Positions 51,509 through 61,100 of a stretch of DNA of 64,000 nt are shown one piece after another. The notes under the pieces were generated by a model. The model worked only from the letters and a program-made list of their open reading frames with translations, was not told the DNA's origin and made no database searches. Numbering within the stretch: position 1 is the stretch's first letter; every line of letters begins with the position of its first letter. Source of the stretch: RH-AL1 sp965277355 (lineage in GTDB: Bacteria > Pseudomonadota > Alphaproteobacteria > Rhizobiales > Beijerinckiaceae); NCBI GenBank assembly GCA_965277355.1, contig CBDICN010000001.1:682001-746000 (forward strand). The letters are read 5' to 3'. The translations under genes were made by a program, and so were the position numbers.

Positions 51509-52276
51509 ATGCTTCAAGCTTCCGTCCCCGTCGCGGCCTTCGTCGTCGTCGTCCTGGTCGTCCTTTTCTTCGCCTCGGTGCACGTCGCGGCGCAGTACCA
51601 GCGCGCCGTGGTCTTCCGCCTCGGGCGCTACGTCCGCACCGAAGGGCCGGGTCTCTATTTCACCATCCCGATCTTCGAGCGGTCCACGCTAATCGACATG
51701 CGCGTGCTCACGACCAGCGTCGAGCCGCAAGAGGCGATCACCCGCGACAACGTCCCGGTCAAGATCGAGGCGGTGATCTGGCGGCGCACCGTCAACCCGG
51801 CCAAGTCGGTCATCGAGGTGGCGGATGTCGGCGACAGCACCATCCAGGTCGCGGTGACCGCGCTGCGCAACGTCATCGGCCAGCACACGCTCGACGAGGT
51901 GTTGAAGTCGCAGGACGTAATCGGCGACGCTCTGCAGAAAACCATCGATCTCGTGACCGAGCCATGGGGCGTGATGGTCGAGCGCGTCCAGATGAAAAAC
52001 GTCGAGATCCCGCCCAGCATGCAGCGCGCGCTCGCACAGGAGGCCGAGGCGCTTCGCGAGAAGCGCGCGCGTCAGATCAAGGCCGAGGCCGAGGTCGAGG
52101 CCGCCAACCTGCTGCGGCAGGCGGCGGAGACAATCATGCGTAACCCGGCCGCGCTCGAACTGCGGCGCATGCAGATGATCCAGGAGGTCGGCGCCGAGCA
52201 GAACACCATGACGATCATCATGGTGCCGAGCGAGTTCGTCGACATGGCGCGCGCGTTCGCGACCAAGGATCGTTGA
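51509..52276 (+). CDS. Slipin family (SPFH/stomatin) membrane protein
   Basis: 255 residues. An N-terminal hydrophobic anchor (AAFVVVVLVVLFFASVHVA) is followed by the SPFH domain: QYQRAVVFRLGRYVRTEGPGLYF, IEAVIWRRTVNPAKSVIEVADV and RNVIGQHTLDEVLKSQDVI. A coiled-coil region near 180-215 (AEALREKRARQIKAEAEVEAANLL) allows oligomer formation in membrane microdomains. Slipins are often paired with an NfeD protease partner, but none is adjacent here. It is divergent from nuoA. Confidence 0.93.
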   Translation: MLQASVPVAAFVVVVLVVLFFASVHVAAQYQRAVVFRLGRYVRTEGPGLYFTIPIFERSTLIDMRVLTTSVEPQEAITRDNVPVKIEAVIWRRTVNPAKSVIEVADVGDSTIQVAVTALRNVIGQHTLDEVLKSQDVIGDALQKTIDLVTEPWGVMVERVQMKNVEIPPSMQRALAQEAEALREKRARQIKAEAEVEAANLLRQAAETIMRNPAALELRRMQMIQEVGAEQNTMTIIMVPSEFVDMARAFATKDR

Positions 52277-52374
52277 TCGTTTGAGCGCCGACGCGCTTGG
52301 CTCGCGGCGAGACGTCGGCCGAGCGACGCCGTGCCTCGCTTCTTCCGCGAGCGGCGCGGGGTACAACCGCTCTC

Positions 52375-53835
52375 ATGACAAACGACGTGACAGCCGGCGG
52401 TCCCTCCATCGTGTGGTTCCGCAACGATCTCCGGATCGCCGACAATCCAGCCCTCCATGCCGCTCGGGAGCGTGGCGGGCCACTCCTGTGCATTTTCGTG
52501 CTGGAGCGGGACAACGGCTTGCGGCCGCTCGGGGCCGCCTCGCGCTGGTGGCTCCACCACTCCTTGGCCAAGCTCGGCGCCGATCTCGATAAGGCCGGCA
52601 CCGCGCTCGCGATTTTCGCGGGCAGGTCGGCCGAGATCCTGCCCGCGCTCGCCGGCGCGGCGAAGGCCGGCGCGCTCTACTTCAACCGGCGTTACGGCGG
52701 CTCTGCCATGAAGCTCGACAAAACCGTCGAGGAGGCGGTCGCCTCGAACGCCTGCACGGTCGAGACCTTCAACGGACGCCTGCTCCACGAGCCCTGGGAG
52801 ATCGCGACCAAGGCCGGAGGCAGCTACGGCGTCTACACGCCCTACTACCGGGCATGGCAGCAAGCAGGCGGGACGGGCGACCCGTTGCAACGCCCCGTTT
52901 CGCTTAGTGGCGCGACCTACCCTTCGGGCGGCCCGAAGCGCTGCTCGCTCGCAAATCTCGATCTGCTGCCGACGACGCCGAATTGGGCGGAGGGCTGGGA
53001 CGCCAACTGGGAGCCGGGAGAAGCCGGCGCGCACAAGCGGCTGCGCGACTTCCTGAAGGCCGGGCTCGCCGACTACGCGGCGGAGCGCAACAGGCTCGCC
53101 TCCTGGGGGACATCGCGGCTGTCGCCGCACCTGCGCTTCGGCGAGATTTCGCCGCGGCAAATCCTCCATGAGCTCGAGAAGGCGACCTCGAAGGCGACCA
53201 AGACAGGCGCCGAGACGTTCGCCAAGGAAATCGGATGGCGCGAGTTCGACTATCACGTGCTGCACTATCATCCCGACGTCGCCGAGACCAACCTGCACCG
53301 CCAGTTCGACAAGATGACGTGGCAAAAGCTCTCGAAGGCGCAGCTCGACGCCTGGAAGCAAGGCCGCACCGGCTATCCGGTGGTTGACGCCGGTATGCGC
53401 GAGCTCTGGACCACCGGCTACATGCACAACAGGGTGCGGATGATCACCGCCTCGTTCCTCATCAAGGACCTGCTCTGCGACTGGCGGATCGGCGAGCAGT
53501 GGTTCTGGGACTGCCTGTGCGACGCGGATCCGGCCAACAATACGATGAATTGGCAGTGGGTCGCCGGCTGCGGCGCGGACGCCTCGCCGTTCTTCCGGAT
53601 CTTCAATCCGGTGACGCAGGGCCAAAAATTCGATCCCGACGGCGAGTATGTGCGCCGCCACGTGCCTGAACTCGCAAAGCTCAAAGGCAAGACTGTCCAT
53701 GCACCTTGGGAGGCCAGCGAATTCGAGCTGGCGAGCGCCGGCATTGAGCTCGGCAAGACCTATCCGAAGCCGATGGTGGACCACAAGGCGGCGCGCGAGA
53801 AGGCGCTGGAGGTTTATGAGCGGGTGAAGAGGTAA
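52375..53835 (+). CDS. phrB: Deoxyribodipyrimidine photolyase (class I CPD type)
   Basis: 486 residues from the ATG at 52375. The antenna domain opens with SIVWFRNDLRIADNPAL; the FAD domain contains TGYPVVDAGMRELWTTGYMHNRVRMITASFLIKDLL and DADPANNTMNWQWVAGCG, the class I photolyase signature. It repairs cyclobutane pyrimidine dimers with blue light. A further upstream start at 52297 is less likely. A paired REP-like element follows the stop. Confidence 0.95.
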   Translation: MTNDVTAGGPSIVWFRNDLRIADNPALHAARERGGPLLCIFVLERDNGLRPLGAASRWWLHHSLAKLGADLDKAGTALAIFAGRSAEILPALAGAAKAGALYFNRRYGGSAMKLDKTVEEAVASNACTVETFNGRLLHEPWEIATKAGGSYGVYTPYYRAWQQAGGTGDPLQRPVSLSGATYPSGGPKRCSLANLDLLPTTPNWAEGWDANWEPGEAGAHKRLRDFLKAGLADYAAERNRLASWGTSRLSPHLRFGEISPRQILHELEKATSKATKTGAETFAKEIGWREFDYHVLHYHPDVAETNLHRQFDKMTWQKLSKAQLDAWKQGRTGYPVVDAGMRELWTTGYMHNRVRMITASFLIKDLLCDWRIGEQWFWDCLCDADPANNTMNWQWVAGCGADASPFFRIFNPVTQGQKFDPDGEYVRRHVPELAKLKGKTVHAPWEASEFELASAGIELGKTYPKPMVDHKAAREKALEVYERVKR

Positions 53836-53849
53836 ATCGGAGGGGCTCT

Positions 53850-53996
53850 CCTTCTCCCGCAAGCGGGAGAAGGAGACGCGGCGAAGCCGTGACGGATGAG
53901 GGAGGTGCAAGACTGTCCGCGACCGTCCCCGCTTTCGCCCAACCGCACTCATCCCACCTCGCTTCGCAAGGCCGCCTTCTCCCGCGAGCGACAAGG
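53850..53996. repeat. Paired REP-like element between phrB and the M16 pair
   Basis: A perfect copy ccttctcccgc-aa-gcgggagaagg at 53850-53873 and a degenerate one (ccttctcccgcgagcgacaagg) at 53975-53996, with gatgaggg and ctcatcccacctc between them as complementary flanks. It lies between the convergent phrB and M16 genes and may serve as a two-way terminator structure. Confidence 0.8.
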
Positions 53997-54004
53997 AAGA
54001 GAGT

Positions 54005-55312
54005 CTACAACCCGACCGGCTTGCCGGCGACGGTGATCAACAGCTCACCGTCGCCCACGAGCCGCCTTGCGGCCCGTGCCGCGTCCTCCACCGTCACGGC
54101 CGCGATCATCTCGTTGCGGGTATCGAGCCGCGTCACGTCGTAGCCGTCGAGCTGCAACGCGCAGAGTTGGCTGGCGATCTTGCGCGAGGTGTCGAACCGC
54201 AGCGCGAAGGAGCCTACGAGGTAGCTCTTCGCTTTCGTGAGCTCATCGGCTCCGATGCCGTCCTTCGCCATCAGGTCGAACTCACCGCGGATCACCTCGA
54301 TCGCCTCCTGCGCGCGCTCGTTCTTCGTGGAGGTCGCGCCGACCAGCATCGCGGCGTGGTCGAGCTCCGAATTCTGCGAGTAGACCGAATAGCAGAGCCC
54401 GCGCTTTTCGCGCACCTCTTTGTAGAGACGAGAGGTGAAGGAGCCGGCACCCAGGCAATGGTTCACCACGATGGCGGCGCTGTAGTCGGGATCGCTACGC
54501 AGGATGCCCTGCCGTCCGAAGCGGATGGTCGATTGCGGCAACTCAATCAGCGTCACATGGCGTGTTCCCACGCCTGACACCGTCACGTCGATGACCGGCA
54601 CGAGATCGGCGAGGGCCGGCAGGCCTGCGAACACGCGATCGAGGTTGCGGCCCAGCGTCTCGGCATCGATGGCGCCGACCACCGCGACCTTGAGATTGTC
54701 GCGCGCCAGCATCTTGCCGCGCATCGCGACAAGATCGTCGCGCGTGATCGCCGGCAGGATAGCGAGGTCGCCCTTTACCGGCCGCCCGTAGGGATGGTTC
54801 GGAAAACAACGGTCGCGGAAGGCGCGCGCGGCCGCCTGGTCGGGATCGTTGAGCTCGCGCTTCAGCGAGGCGGTGAGCTGGCCGCGCACGCGCTCGATCG
54901 CCTCGGGGTCGAGCCGAGCTTCGGTGATGGCGAGCGCCAGCAGGTCAAACGCCTTGTCGGCGTTGCGGGACAACGTCTTGACGCGGCCCTGCAGAGCGTC
55001 GCGATCGGCCGAGAAGGACAGCTCGATGGCGTCATCGTCGAGCGCCTGGTGGAAGGCGGCGCTGTCGAGCGGGCCGGCGCCCTCGTCGAGCAGACCGGCC
55101 AGCATCGTCGCCACGCCGGGCTTGGCAGCCGGGTCCTGCGCGGCGCCGCCCTTGAAGCCGAGGCTGACAGCGACGATGGGGATCGCGTAGTCTTCGACAA
55201 GCCAGGCCTCAACGCCCGCCGGCGAGCGCACCTGCTGCACGCGCGACGCGCGGGACTCGCTCGAGTTGTGTGCCTGCAACGTCTCGGCCTGTCCTGTCAT
55301 GCTGTATTCCAA
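54005..55312 (-). CDS. M16 family metallopeptidase-like protein, non-catalytic partner
   Basis: 435 residues (start at 55312 or at Met5). Two-domain M16 fold with DYAIPIVAVSLGFKGGAAQDPAAKPGVATMLAGLLDEG, the place where active members have HxxEH; here it reads GVATMLAGLLDEG, so the zinc motif is lost. The C-terminal half has the conserved R/Y pair region (EVREKRGLCYSVYSQ). It should form a heterodimer with the catalytic gene 11 bases upstream, like the mitochondrial processing peptidase subunits. Confidence 0.92.
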   Translation of the reverse strand: MEYSMTGQAETLQAHNSSESRASRVQQVRSPAGVEAWLVEDYAIPIVAVSLGFKGGAAQDPAAKPGVATMLAGLLDEGAGPLDSAAFHQALDDDAIELSFSADRDALQGRVKTLSRNADKAFDLLALAITEARLDPEAIERVRGQLTASLKRELNDPDQAAARAFRDRCFPNHPYGRPVKGDLAILPAITRDDLVAMRGKMLARDNLKVAVVGAIDAETLGRNLDRVFAGLPALADLVPVIDVTVSGVGTRHVTLIELPQSTIRFGRQGILRSDPDYSAAIVVNHCLGAGSFTSRLYKEVREKRGLCYSVYSQNSELDHAAMLVGATSTKNERAQEAIEVIRGEFDLMAKDGIGADELTKAKSYLVGSFALRFDTSRKIASQLCALQLDGYDVTRLDTRNEMIAAVTVEDAARAARRLVGDGELLITVAGKPVGL

Positions 55313-55323
55313 ACTCCGTCAGA

Positions 55324-56733
55324 TCACGCGGCGGCGTTCGCCGTGGATAGGGGCTCCGCCGGCAGCAGGTAGCCCGACACGCCGTGTCTGCGCTCTAGAT
55401 GCCTGAAGGCGGCTTTCACCGTTTCCGCCGTTACCGCCTCGATCCGGTCCGGCCAGGCGGCGATGTCGGCGAGCGCCATGCCGGTCGCGAGCGAAGCGCC
55501 GTACCAGTTCGCGAGCGTCATCTGGCTGTCGCGCGCATAGATCGCCTCGGCGACGAGCCGCGTCTTGGCGCAGACGATCTCGGCTTCGTCGAAGCCGACC
55601 TTCGCGAGCCTGGCAATCACCGCCTCGATAGCGGCATCGATGGTCTCGAGAGCCACGCCAGGCACGGGAACGGCGTAGATGAAGAAGCGCGTCTCGTCGA
55701 GCGACGTGCCCATGTAGTGGCAGCCGGCCGCGACCGCGATCTTGTCCTCCATGACCAGCTTCTTGAACAGCGTGCTGGTCTGACCGCCGCCGAGAAGGAA
55801 GGCCAGCACCTCCAGCGCCTCCGCCTCGCCGGGTTTGGCGGTGCGGTAGGACGGCACCAGGTGGAGGCGCTGATAGCGCGGCTGCTCGACCTTCTCGTCC
55901 GTCAGCGAGACCTGCCGGTGCGTGGTCGGCTTCGGCTCGCGAGGACGGGAGCGCCGCGGTGCCTCGCCGAACGGCCGCACCGGGCCGTAGACCTCCTTGG
56001 CGAGATCGATTACTTGGCTCGGCTCGACGTCGCCGGCGACGATGAGGATCGCGTTCTCCGGCGTGTAGAAGCGCTGGTAGTAATTGAAGGCATCCTGCCG
56101 GCCGAGGCTCTCGATTTCGTGCTCCCACCCGATTACCGGCTTGCCGTAGGGATGCGAGGTGTAGACCGCCGCCTGGAGCGCCTCGTCGAGGATCTCGCCG
56201 GGATCGGCGTCGGTGCGCATTCGGCGCTCCTCGAGAACAACGTTGCGCTCGGGCGCCACGACCTCGTCGGTGAGAACGAGGTTCTTCATGCGGTCCGCCT
56301 CGTACTCCATGCAAACCTTGAGATGTTGCTTCGGAATACGTTGAAAATAAGCGGTGAAGTCATTGGACGTAAAAGCGTTTTCCTGTCCACCGAGGTCGGA
56401 TACGAGATCGCTGAACTTGCCGGCCGGGTTCTTGGCCGTGCCCTTGAACATCAGATGCTCGAGAAAGTGCGCGATGCCGGACTTGCCGAGCGGATCGTCG
56501 GCCGAGCCATTGCGGTACCATACCATGTGGGTCACGACCGGCGCGCGATGATCCGGAATGACGACGATGTCGAGCCCGTTCTCGAGGTGCCCCTGAACGA
56601 TAGCGGTCTGCGCCGCGCTCTCCGAGCCAGGCTTGCCGGGCGTAAGCGAGACGATGCCGAGCGGCGCGGCGGGACCGTTTTGCATGAGGACCTCTTCGGC
56701 ATACGCCGGGCTGACAGCGGCAGCTGACTTCAA
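55324..56733 (-). CDS. M16 family zinc metallopeptidase, catalytic subunit
   Basis: 469 residues. The inverzincin motif is GIAHFLEHLMFKGT with His89, Glu92 and His93, and the distal Glu is in ERNVVLEERRMRTD. The N-terminal AAAVSPAYAEEV may be a short export signal; alternatively the start is the Met at residue 17, just before QNGPAAPLG. It forms an operon with the non-catalytic M16 gene downstream. Cytoplasmic or periplasmic peptide processing is expected. Confidence 0.93.
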   Translation of the reverse strand: MKSAAAVSPAYAEEVLMQNGPAAPLGIVSLTPGKPGSESAAQTAIVQGHLENGLDIVVIPDHRAPVVTHMVWYRNGSADDPLGKSGIAHFLEHLMFKGTAKNPAGKFSDLVSDLGGQENAFTSNDFTAYFQRIPKQHLKVCMEYEADRMKNLVLTDEVVAPERNVVLEERRMRTDADPGEILDEALQAAVYTSHPYGKPVIGWEHEIESLGRQDAFNYYQRFYTPENAILIVAGDVEPSQVIDLAKEVYGPVRPFGEAPRRSRPREPKPTTHRQVSLTDEKVEQPRYQRLHLVPSYRTAKPGEAEALEVLAFLLGGGQTSTLFKKLVMEDKIAVAAGCHYMGTSLDETRFFIYAVPVPGVALETIDAAIEAVIARLAKVGFDEAEIVCAKTRLVAEAIYARDSQMTLANWYGASLATGMALADIAAWPDRIEAVTAETVKAAFRHLERRHGVSGYLLPAEPLSTANAAA

Positions 56734-56811
56734 GCGACGAGGTATAGCGTGAAAGCCGAGGGCCGCGCATCCGCAAAAAGACGCGGCCGAGCGGCGGTTG
56801 GCCGACGGCCT

Positions 56812-57333
56812 CTACTGCGCCGCCTGGGCCGCCGCCTTCGTCGTCTTGCCTTCCTGACGTTTGGCGCGCCTTCGATGCGCCGACTTCTTCTCGGCTGCGC
56901 CGGGTTTGTCGAAGTCCCTGTCGTTGTTCACCACATCGGGGTCGCGCATGCCGGCGGGCGGATCGATCAGATAGGTGCGCGCCGAGCGGCCTGTCGCGGA
57001 GGCGCCCGGATCGGTGGGCGGTACCGGGCGTCGCGAATCGGTCAGGGCCTTACGCCGGGCGACCTCATCGGGATCAACGACGGGCAGCCGGTCGCTCGAC
57101 GCGAGGGGCGGCGGCAACGCGTTGGTCGGCGGCACAACCAGAGGCGGCCTCTCGGTGAAGTCGATCGGCGGGCGATCCTCCCCCAGCCCCACGGCGCCCT
57201 TGACGTCGTTGAATTGCTGCTGGACGCTGTCCTGCTGCGCCGCGGCTGGCAGAGTGCCGGTACACAAGCCGCAAAGACCGAAGCCCGCCGCCAGCGGCCA
57301 GGCCACCAGAACCGCACGCGATACTGACCTCAT
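56812..57333 (-). CDS. Secreted proline-rich hypothetical protein
   Basis: 173 residues from the ATG at 57333. Signal peptide (VSRAVLVAWPLAAGFGLCGLC...LPAAA) to about residue 32. The mature part is Pro/Asp/Arg-rich without a predicted fold (PPIDFTERPPLVVPPTNALPPPL; VVNNDRDFDKPG) and ends in a Lys/Ala-rich tail. Similar short proteins often lie between lspA and M16 peptidases in Rhizobiales, without a known role. Same strand as lspA upstream and the M16 genes downstream. Confidence 0.7.
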   Translation of the reverse strand: MRSVSRAVLVAWPLAAGFGLCGLCTGTLPAAAQQDSVQQQFNDVKGAVGLGEDRPPIDFTERPPLVVPPTNALPPPLASSDRLPVVDPDEVARRKALTDSRRPVPPTDPGASATGRSARTYLIDPPAGMRDPDVVNNDRDFDKPGAAEKKSAHRRRAKRQEGKTTKAAAQAAQ

Positions 57334-57428
57334 CGAACGTCCCCGTTGCAGCATGCCGTCGTCGCGCCGGATGCTCGTGGCGAGCTTGTCCGGCCTTGGC
57401 GGCAATTTAGAGGCCAACGTAACAAGAC

Positions 57429-57932
57429 CTAAGGGCCGCTCGCCTTCCCGGAAGCGGCCGGCCGCGCCGAGGCGAGAAACAGCGAATCGAACAGCAGCAT
57501 CGCCACGCCCGCCACAATCGCCACGTCCGCCAGGTTGAAGACGTACCAGTGCAACGGACCCACATGGAAGTAGTAGAAATCGGCGACCCAGCCATAGCTG
57601 AAACGGTCGTAAGCATTGCCGAGCGCGCCGCCGAGCACGAGACCAAGCGCGAGCGCGACGACGAGGGTCGCCGTTCGCCAGAGCCACGCCCCGATCGCCA
57701 CGGTCGCGACCAAGCTGAAGGCGACCAGCGCCCAGCGCGTCAAGGGACTGTGCGCCGGCAGCAGCGAATAGGAGATGCCGGGGTTGCGCGCGAACACGAC
57801 GTCGAAGAACGCCGCGAGGTGGACCGGCTGCCGTCCGGCGATGTCGTAGACGTTCATCAGCCAGAGCTTGTTGGCCTGGTCGAGCCCGAGCACGACGACC
57901 GCCGTCCCGAAGCCGCTCAGTCGGGCGATCAC
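57429..57932 (-). CDS. lspA: Lipoprotein signal peptidase (signal peptidase II)
   Basis: 167 residues from the GTG at 57932. Four helices; motifs LGLDQANKLW, NPGISYSLL, GGALGNAYDR and HWYVFNLADVAIVAGV contain the two catalytic Asp residues. It removes signal peptides from prolipoproteins. The open frame continues upstream into a REP-like palindrome (57947-57970), which gives FSRKREKA residues and is not part of the family, so the start is placed at the GTG directly after it. The ileS gene lies upstream on the same strand. Confidence 0.92.
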   Translation of the reverse strand: MIARLSGFGTAVVVLGLDQANKLWLMNVYDIAGRQPVHLAAFFDVVFARNPGISYSLLPAHSPLTRWALVAFSLVATVAIGAWLWRTATLVVALALGLVLGGALGNAYDRFSYGWVADFYYFHVGPLHWYVFNLADVAIVAGVAMLLFDSLFLASARPAASGKASGP

Positions 57933-57946
57933 AACTCCGGCCCACG

Positions 57947-58096
57947 CCTTCTCCCGCTTGCGGGAGAAGGCCGCCCGACGAGGTCGGGCCGGATAAGGGG
58001 GATCGCCGCCTTCTGAGTTCGCGTGGAGCAAGCGGCAACAATCCCTCTCATCCGCCCCCGCTTCGCGGGTCCGCCTTCTCCCGCAGGCGGAAGAAG
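57947..58096. repeat. Paired REP-like element between lspA and ileS
   Basis: One perfect palindrome (57947-57970, tt centre) and one degenerate copy (58073-58096) in inverted arrangement with ggataaggggg and ccctctcatccg between them. It fills the 187 bases between ileS and lspA and lies just 15 bases upstream of the lspA start codon, so it may affect lspA expression. Confidence 0.8.
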
Positions 58097-58119
58097 GGAC
58101 AGCCGTGCTCTTGCGGCTC

Positions 58120-61100
58120 TCACGCCAGCCGGCCGAGCTGCTTCAGCTCGCGCAGTGCGGCGGCGTCGCGCGGCGTGACATCGGGGTAGTCAGCATCGCT
58201 GCCGACGAGCGGCGAGATACGCCACGACCGCGCGCATTTGCGGCCCTCGGCACGGCGCGGCACGACCGCGACGCCCGGCACGTCCGGTAGGCGAAAGGCG
58301 CCGGCCGGCCCGTCGCCTGCCTCGACGGCGACGTCGGAGGTGATGCAGACGTCGGCGAAGTCGATGCCGCCGAGCTGGTCGCGCAGCGCCGCATCCGCGA
58401 CGTAAACCACCGGCGACGCCTCCAGCGAGGCGCCGATCCGCTTCTGCGCACGCTCGATCTCGAGCGCACCTGTCACCACGCCGCGAACGGCGCGCACCCG
58501 CTCCCACCTGGCCGCGAGAGCATCGTCGCGCCAGACTTCCGGCAGCTCGGGGAAGCCTTCGAGGTGGACCGACACCGCGTCCGGGTAGCGCGACAGCCAC
58601 GCCTCCTCCGCCGTGAAGGCGAGGATCGGCGCCAGCCACAGCGTGACGCAGCGGAAAATCTGCTCGATCGTCTCCAGCGCCGCGCGGCGGCGGCGGCTCG
58701 AAGGCGGATCGCAGTACAGCGCATCCTTGCGGACATCGAAGTAGAAGGCGGACAGGTCCGTGGCGAGGAACATCGAGAGCCGCGCGACGACCCGCTTGTA
58801 GTCGAAGCGGGCGTAGGCCTCGTGGATGTCGCCGTCGAGCTCGGCGAGCCGGTGCAGCATCAGGCGCTCCAGCTCGTCCAAGCTCTCGAACGCCACGGTC
58901 CGCTCCGGCTCGTAGTGGCCGAGCGCGCCGAGCATCCAGCGGATCGTATTGCGCAGTTTCTTGTACGTCTCGACGAAGGTCTTCAGGATTTCCGGCCCGA
59001 TGCGGAGGTCGTCGGAATAGTCGGAGGCCGCCACCCAGAGCCGGAGGATGTCGGCGCCGGCCTCCTTGATGACGGTCTGCGGCGCGACGACATTGCCGAC
59101 AGACTTCGACATCTTGCGCCCGTGCTCGTCGAGCACGAAGCCGTGGGTGAGCACCGCGTCGTAGGGCGCGCGGCCGCGGGTGCCGCAGGATTCGAGCAGC
59201 GAGGAATGAAACCAGCCACGGTGCTGGTCGGAGCCTTCGAGGTACATGACCTCGTCGGCGCCCCCGTCGCGCAGCCTGCGGATCCCGGCAAGACCGGGGA
59301 ACTGCTTGGGGTCCTCCAGCGTGAAGGCGTGGGTCGAGCCGGAGTCGAACCAGACGTCGAGGACGTCGTCGATCTTGCGCCAGTCCTCGTCGGCGCGGTC
59401 CTCGAGGAAGCGCTCGCGCGCGCCCGCGGCGTACCAGGCGTCGGCGCCCTCGTGCTCGAAGGCGTCTAGAATGCGGGCGTTGACCACCGCGTCGACCAGC
59501 GGCCGGTGCTCCTTGTCGACGAAGATCGCGATCGGCACGCCCCAGGCGCGCTGGCGCGACACCACCCAGTCCGGCCGGTTGGCGATCATCCCGGTGATGC
59601 GCGTCTCCCCCGCCGCCGGCACCCAGCGGGTGCGCGCGATCTCGTCGAGCGCAATGCCGCGCAGCGTGGGCTGGTTCTGGCCTGCTCCCGCTGCCCCGCC
59701 CCCCTCATGGTGAGGAGCGCGCAGCGCGTCTCGAACCACGAGGGTGTCGTTGGCGGGACCGCCCTCTTGGTTCGAGACGCCCCTGCGGGGCTCCTCACCA
59801 TGAGGGCTAATGGATGACGGGGCCAGGGTGAATTTCTGATCGAGCGCGATGAACCATTGCGGCGTGTTGCGGAAGATCAGCGGCTTCTTCGAGCGCCAGG
59901 AATGCGGGTACTGATGCTTGAGTTTTCCGCGCGCGACGAGATTGCCGGCGGCAATCAGCGCCTGAATCACCGCCTCGTTGGCATCCCCCTTGGCCCCCTT
60001 GTCGTCGATGACGCGGCGTCCCTCGAAGCCCGGCGCGTCCGCCGTGAGGAAGCCGTCGGCATCGACGGTATAGGGGATGCGCGTGTCGATGTTTTCCGCG
60101 CGCAGGCGGCGGGTGTTGGCGGTCCAGATGTCGAAGTCGTCGCGGCCGTGCGAGGGCGCGGTGTGCACGAAGCCGGTGCCGGCGTCGGCGGTGACGTGGT
60201 CGCCGTCGAACAGCGGTACCTTGAAGCCGTAGCCGAACGCCGCGAGCGGATGAGCGGCCGTCACATGCTGAAGATAGTCCGACGGAACGTCACAGACCTT
60301 CTGATAGGCGTAAACCTTCGCAGCCTTAAAAACGCTTTCGGCGAGAGCTTCTGCGAGTACGTAATTGCTACCGGTTGCCGCCCAATTTCCTTTAGGCGCG
60401 GAAGTTATCTCATACACGGCATAAGCAATTTTAGTTGAATAGCTGATGGCGCGATTGGCCGGAACCGTCCACGGCGTGGTCGTCCAAATAAGAATCGATG
60501 ATTTTTTGAACGCGTCGTTGTTAGGGTTCGAAGGCTTACTTCCTGGTACCAGGTTCTCACCTAGTCCCACAGCCCCAACCGCTTCTACAGGAAACGCAAC
60601 GAACACCGTGTCGGACACGTGGTCCTCGTACTCGACCTCCGCCTCGGCCAGCGCGGTCTTTTCCACCACGCTCCACATCACCGGCTTCGAGCCGCGGTAC
60701 AGCAGGCCGTTCTCCGCGAAGGCCATGATCTCGCGGGCGATCGTCGCCTCGGCGGAAAAACTCATCGTCTCGTAGGGGTGCGCCCAGTCACCGGCGACGC
60801 CGAGCCGGACGAACTCCTCGTGCTGAATGTCGACCCAGCGCCGCGCGAACTCGCGGCACTGGCGGCGGAACGCGACGACCGGCACGTCGTCCTTGTTCCG
60901 GCCCTTGGCGCGGTACTCCTCCTCGATCTTCCACTCGATCGGCAGGCCGTGGCAGTCCCAGCCCGGCACGTAGTTCGAATCCTTGCCGCTCATCTGCTGC
61001 GAGCGGGTGACGAGGTCCTTCAGGATCTTGTTGAGCGCGTGCCCGATGTGGATGTTGCCGTTGGCGTAGGGCGGCCCGTCGTGCAGCACGAACTTCGGCC

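Noticed and set aside
54005..56733. M16 pair considered as an unusual proteolytic system
   Set aside because: A catalytic plus a non-catalytic M16 gene next to lspA and ileS is a standard arrangement in this group.
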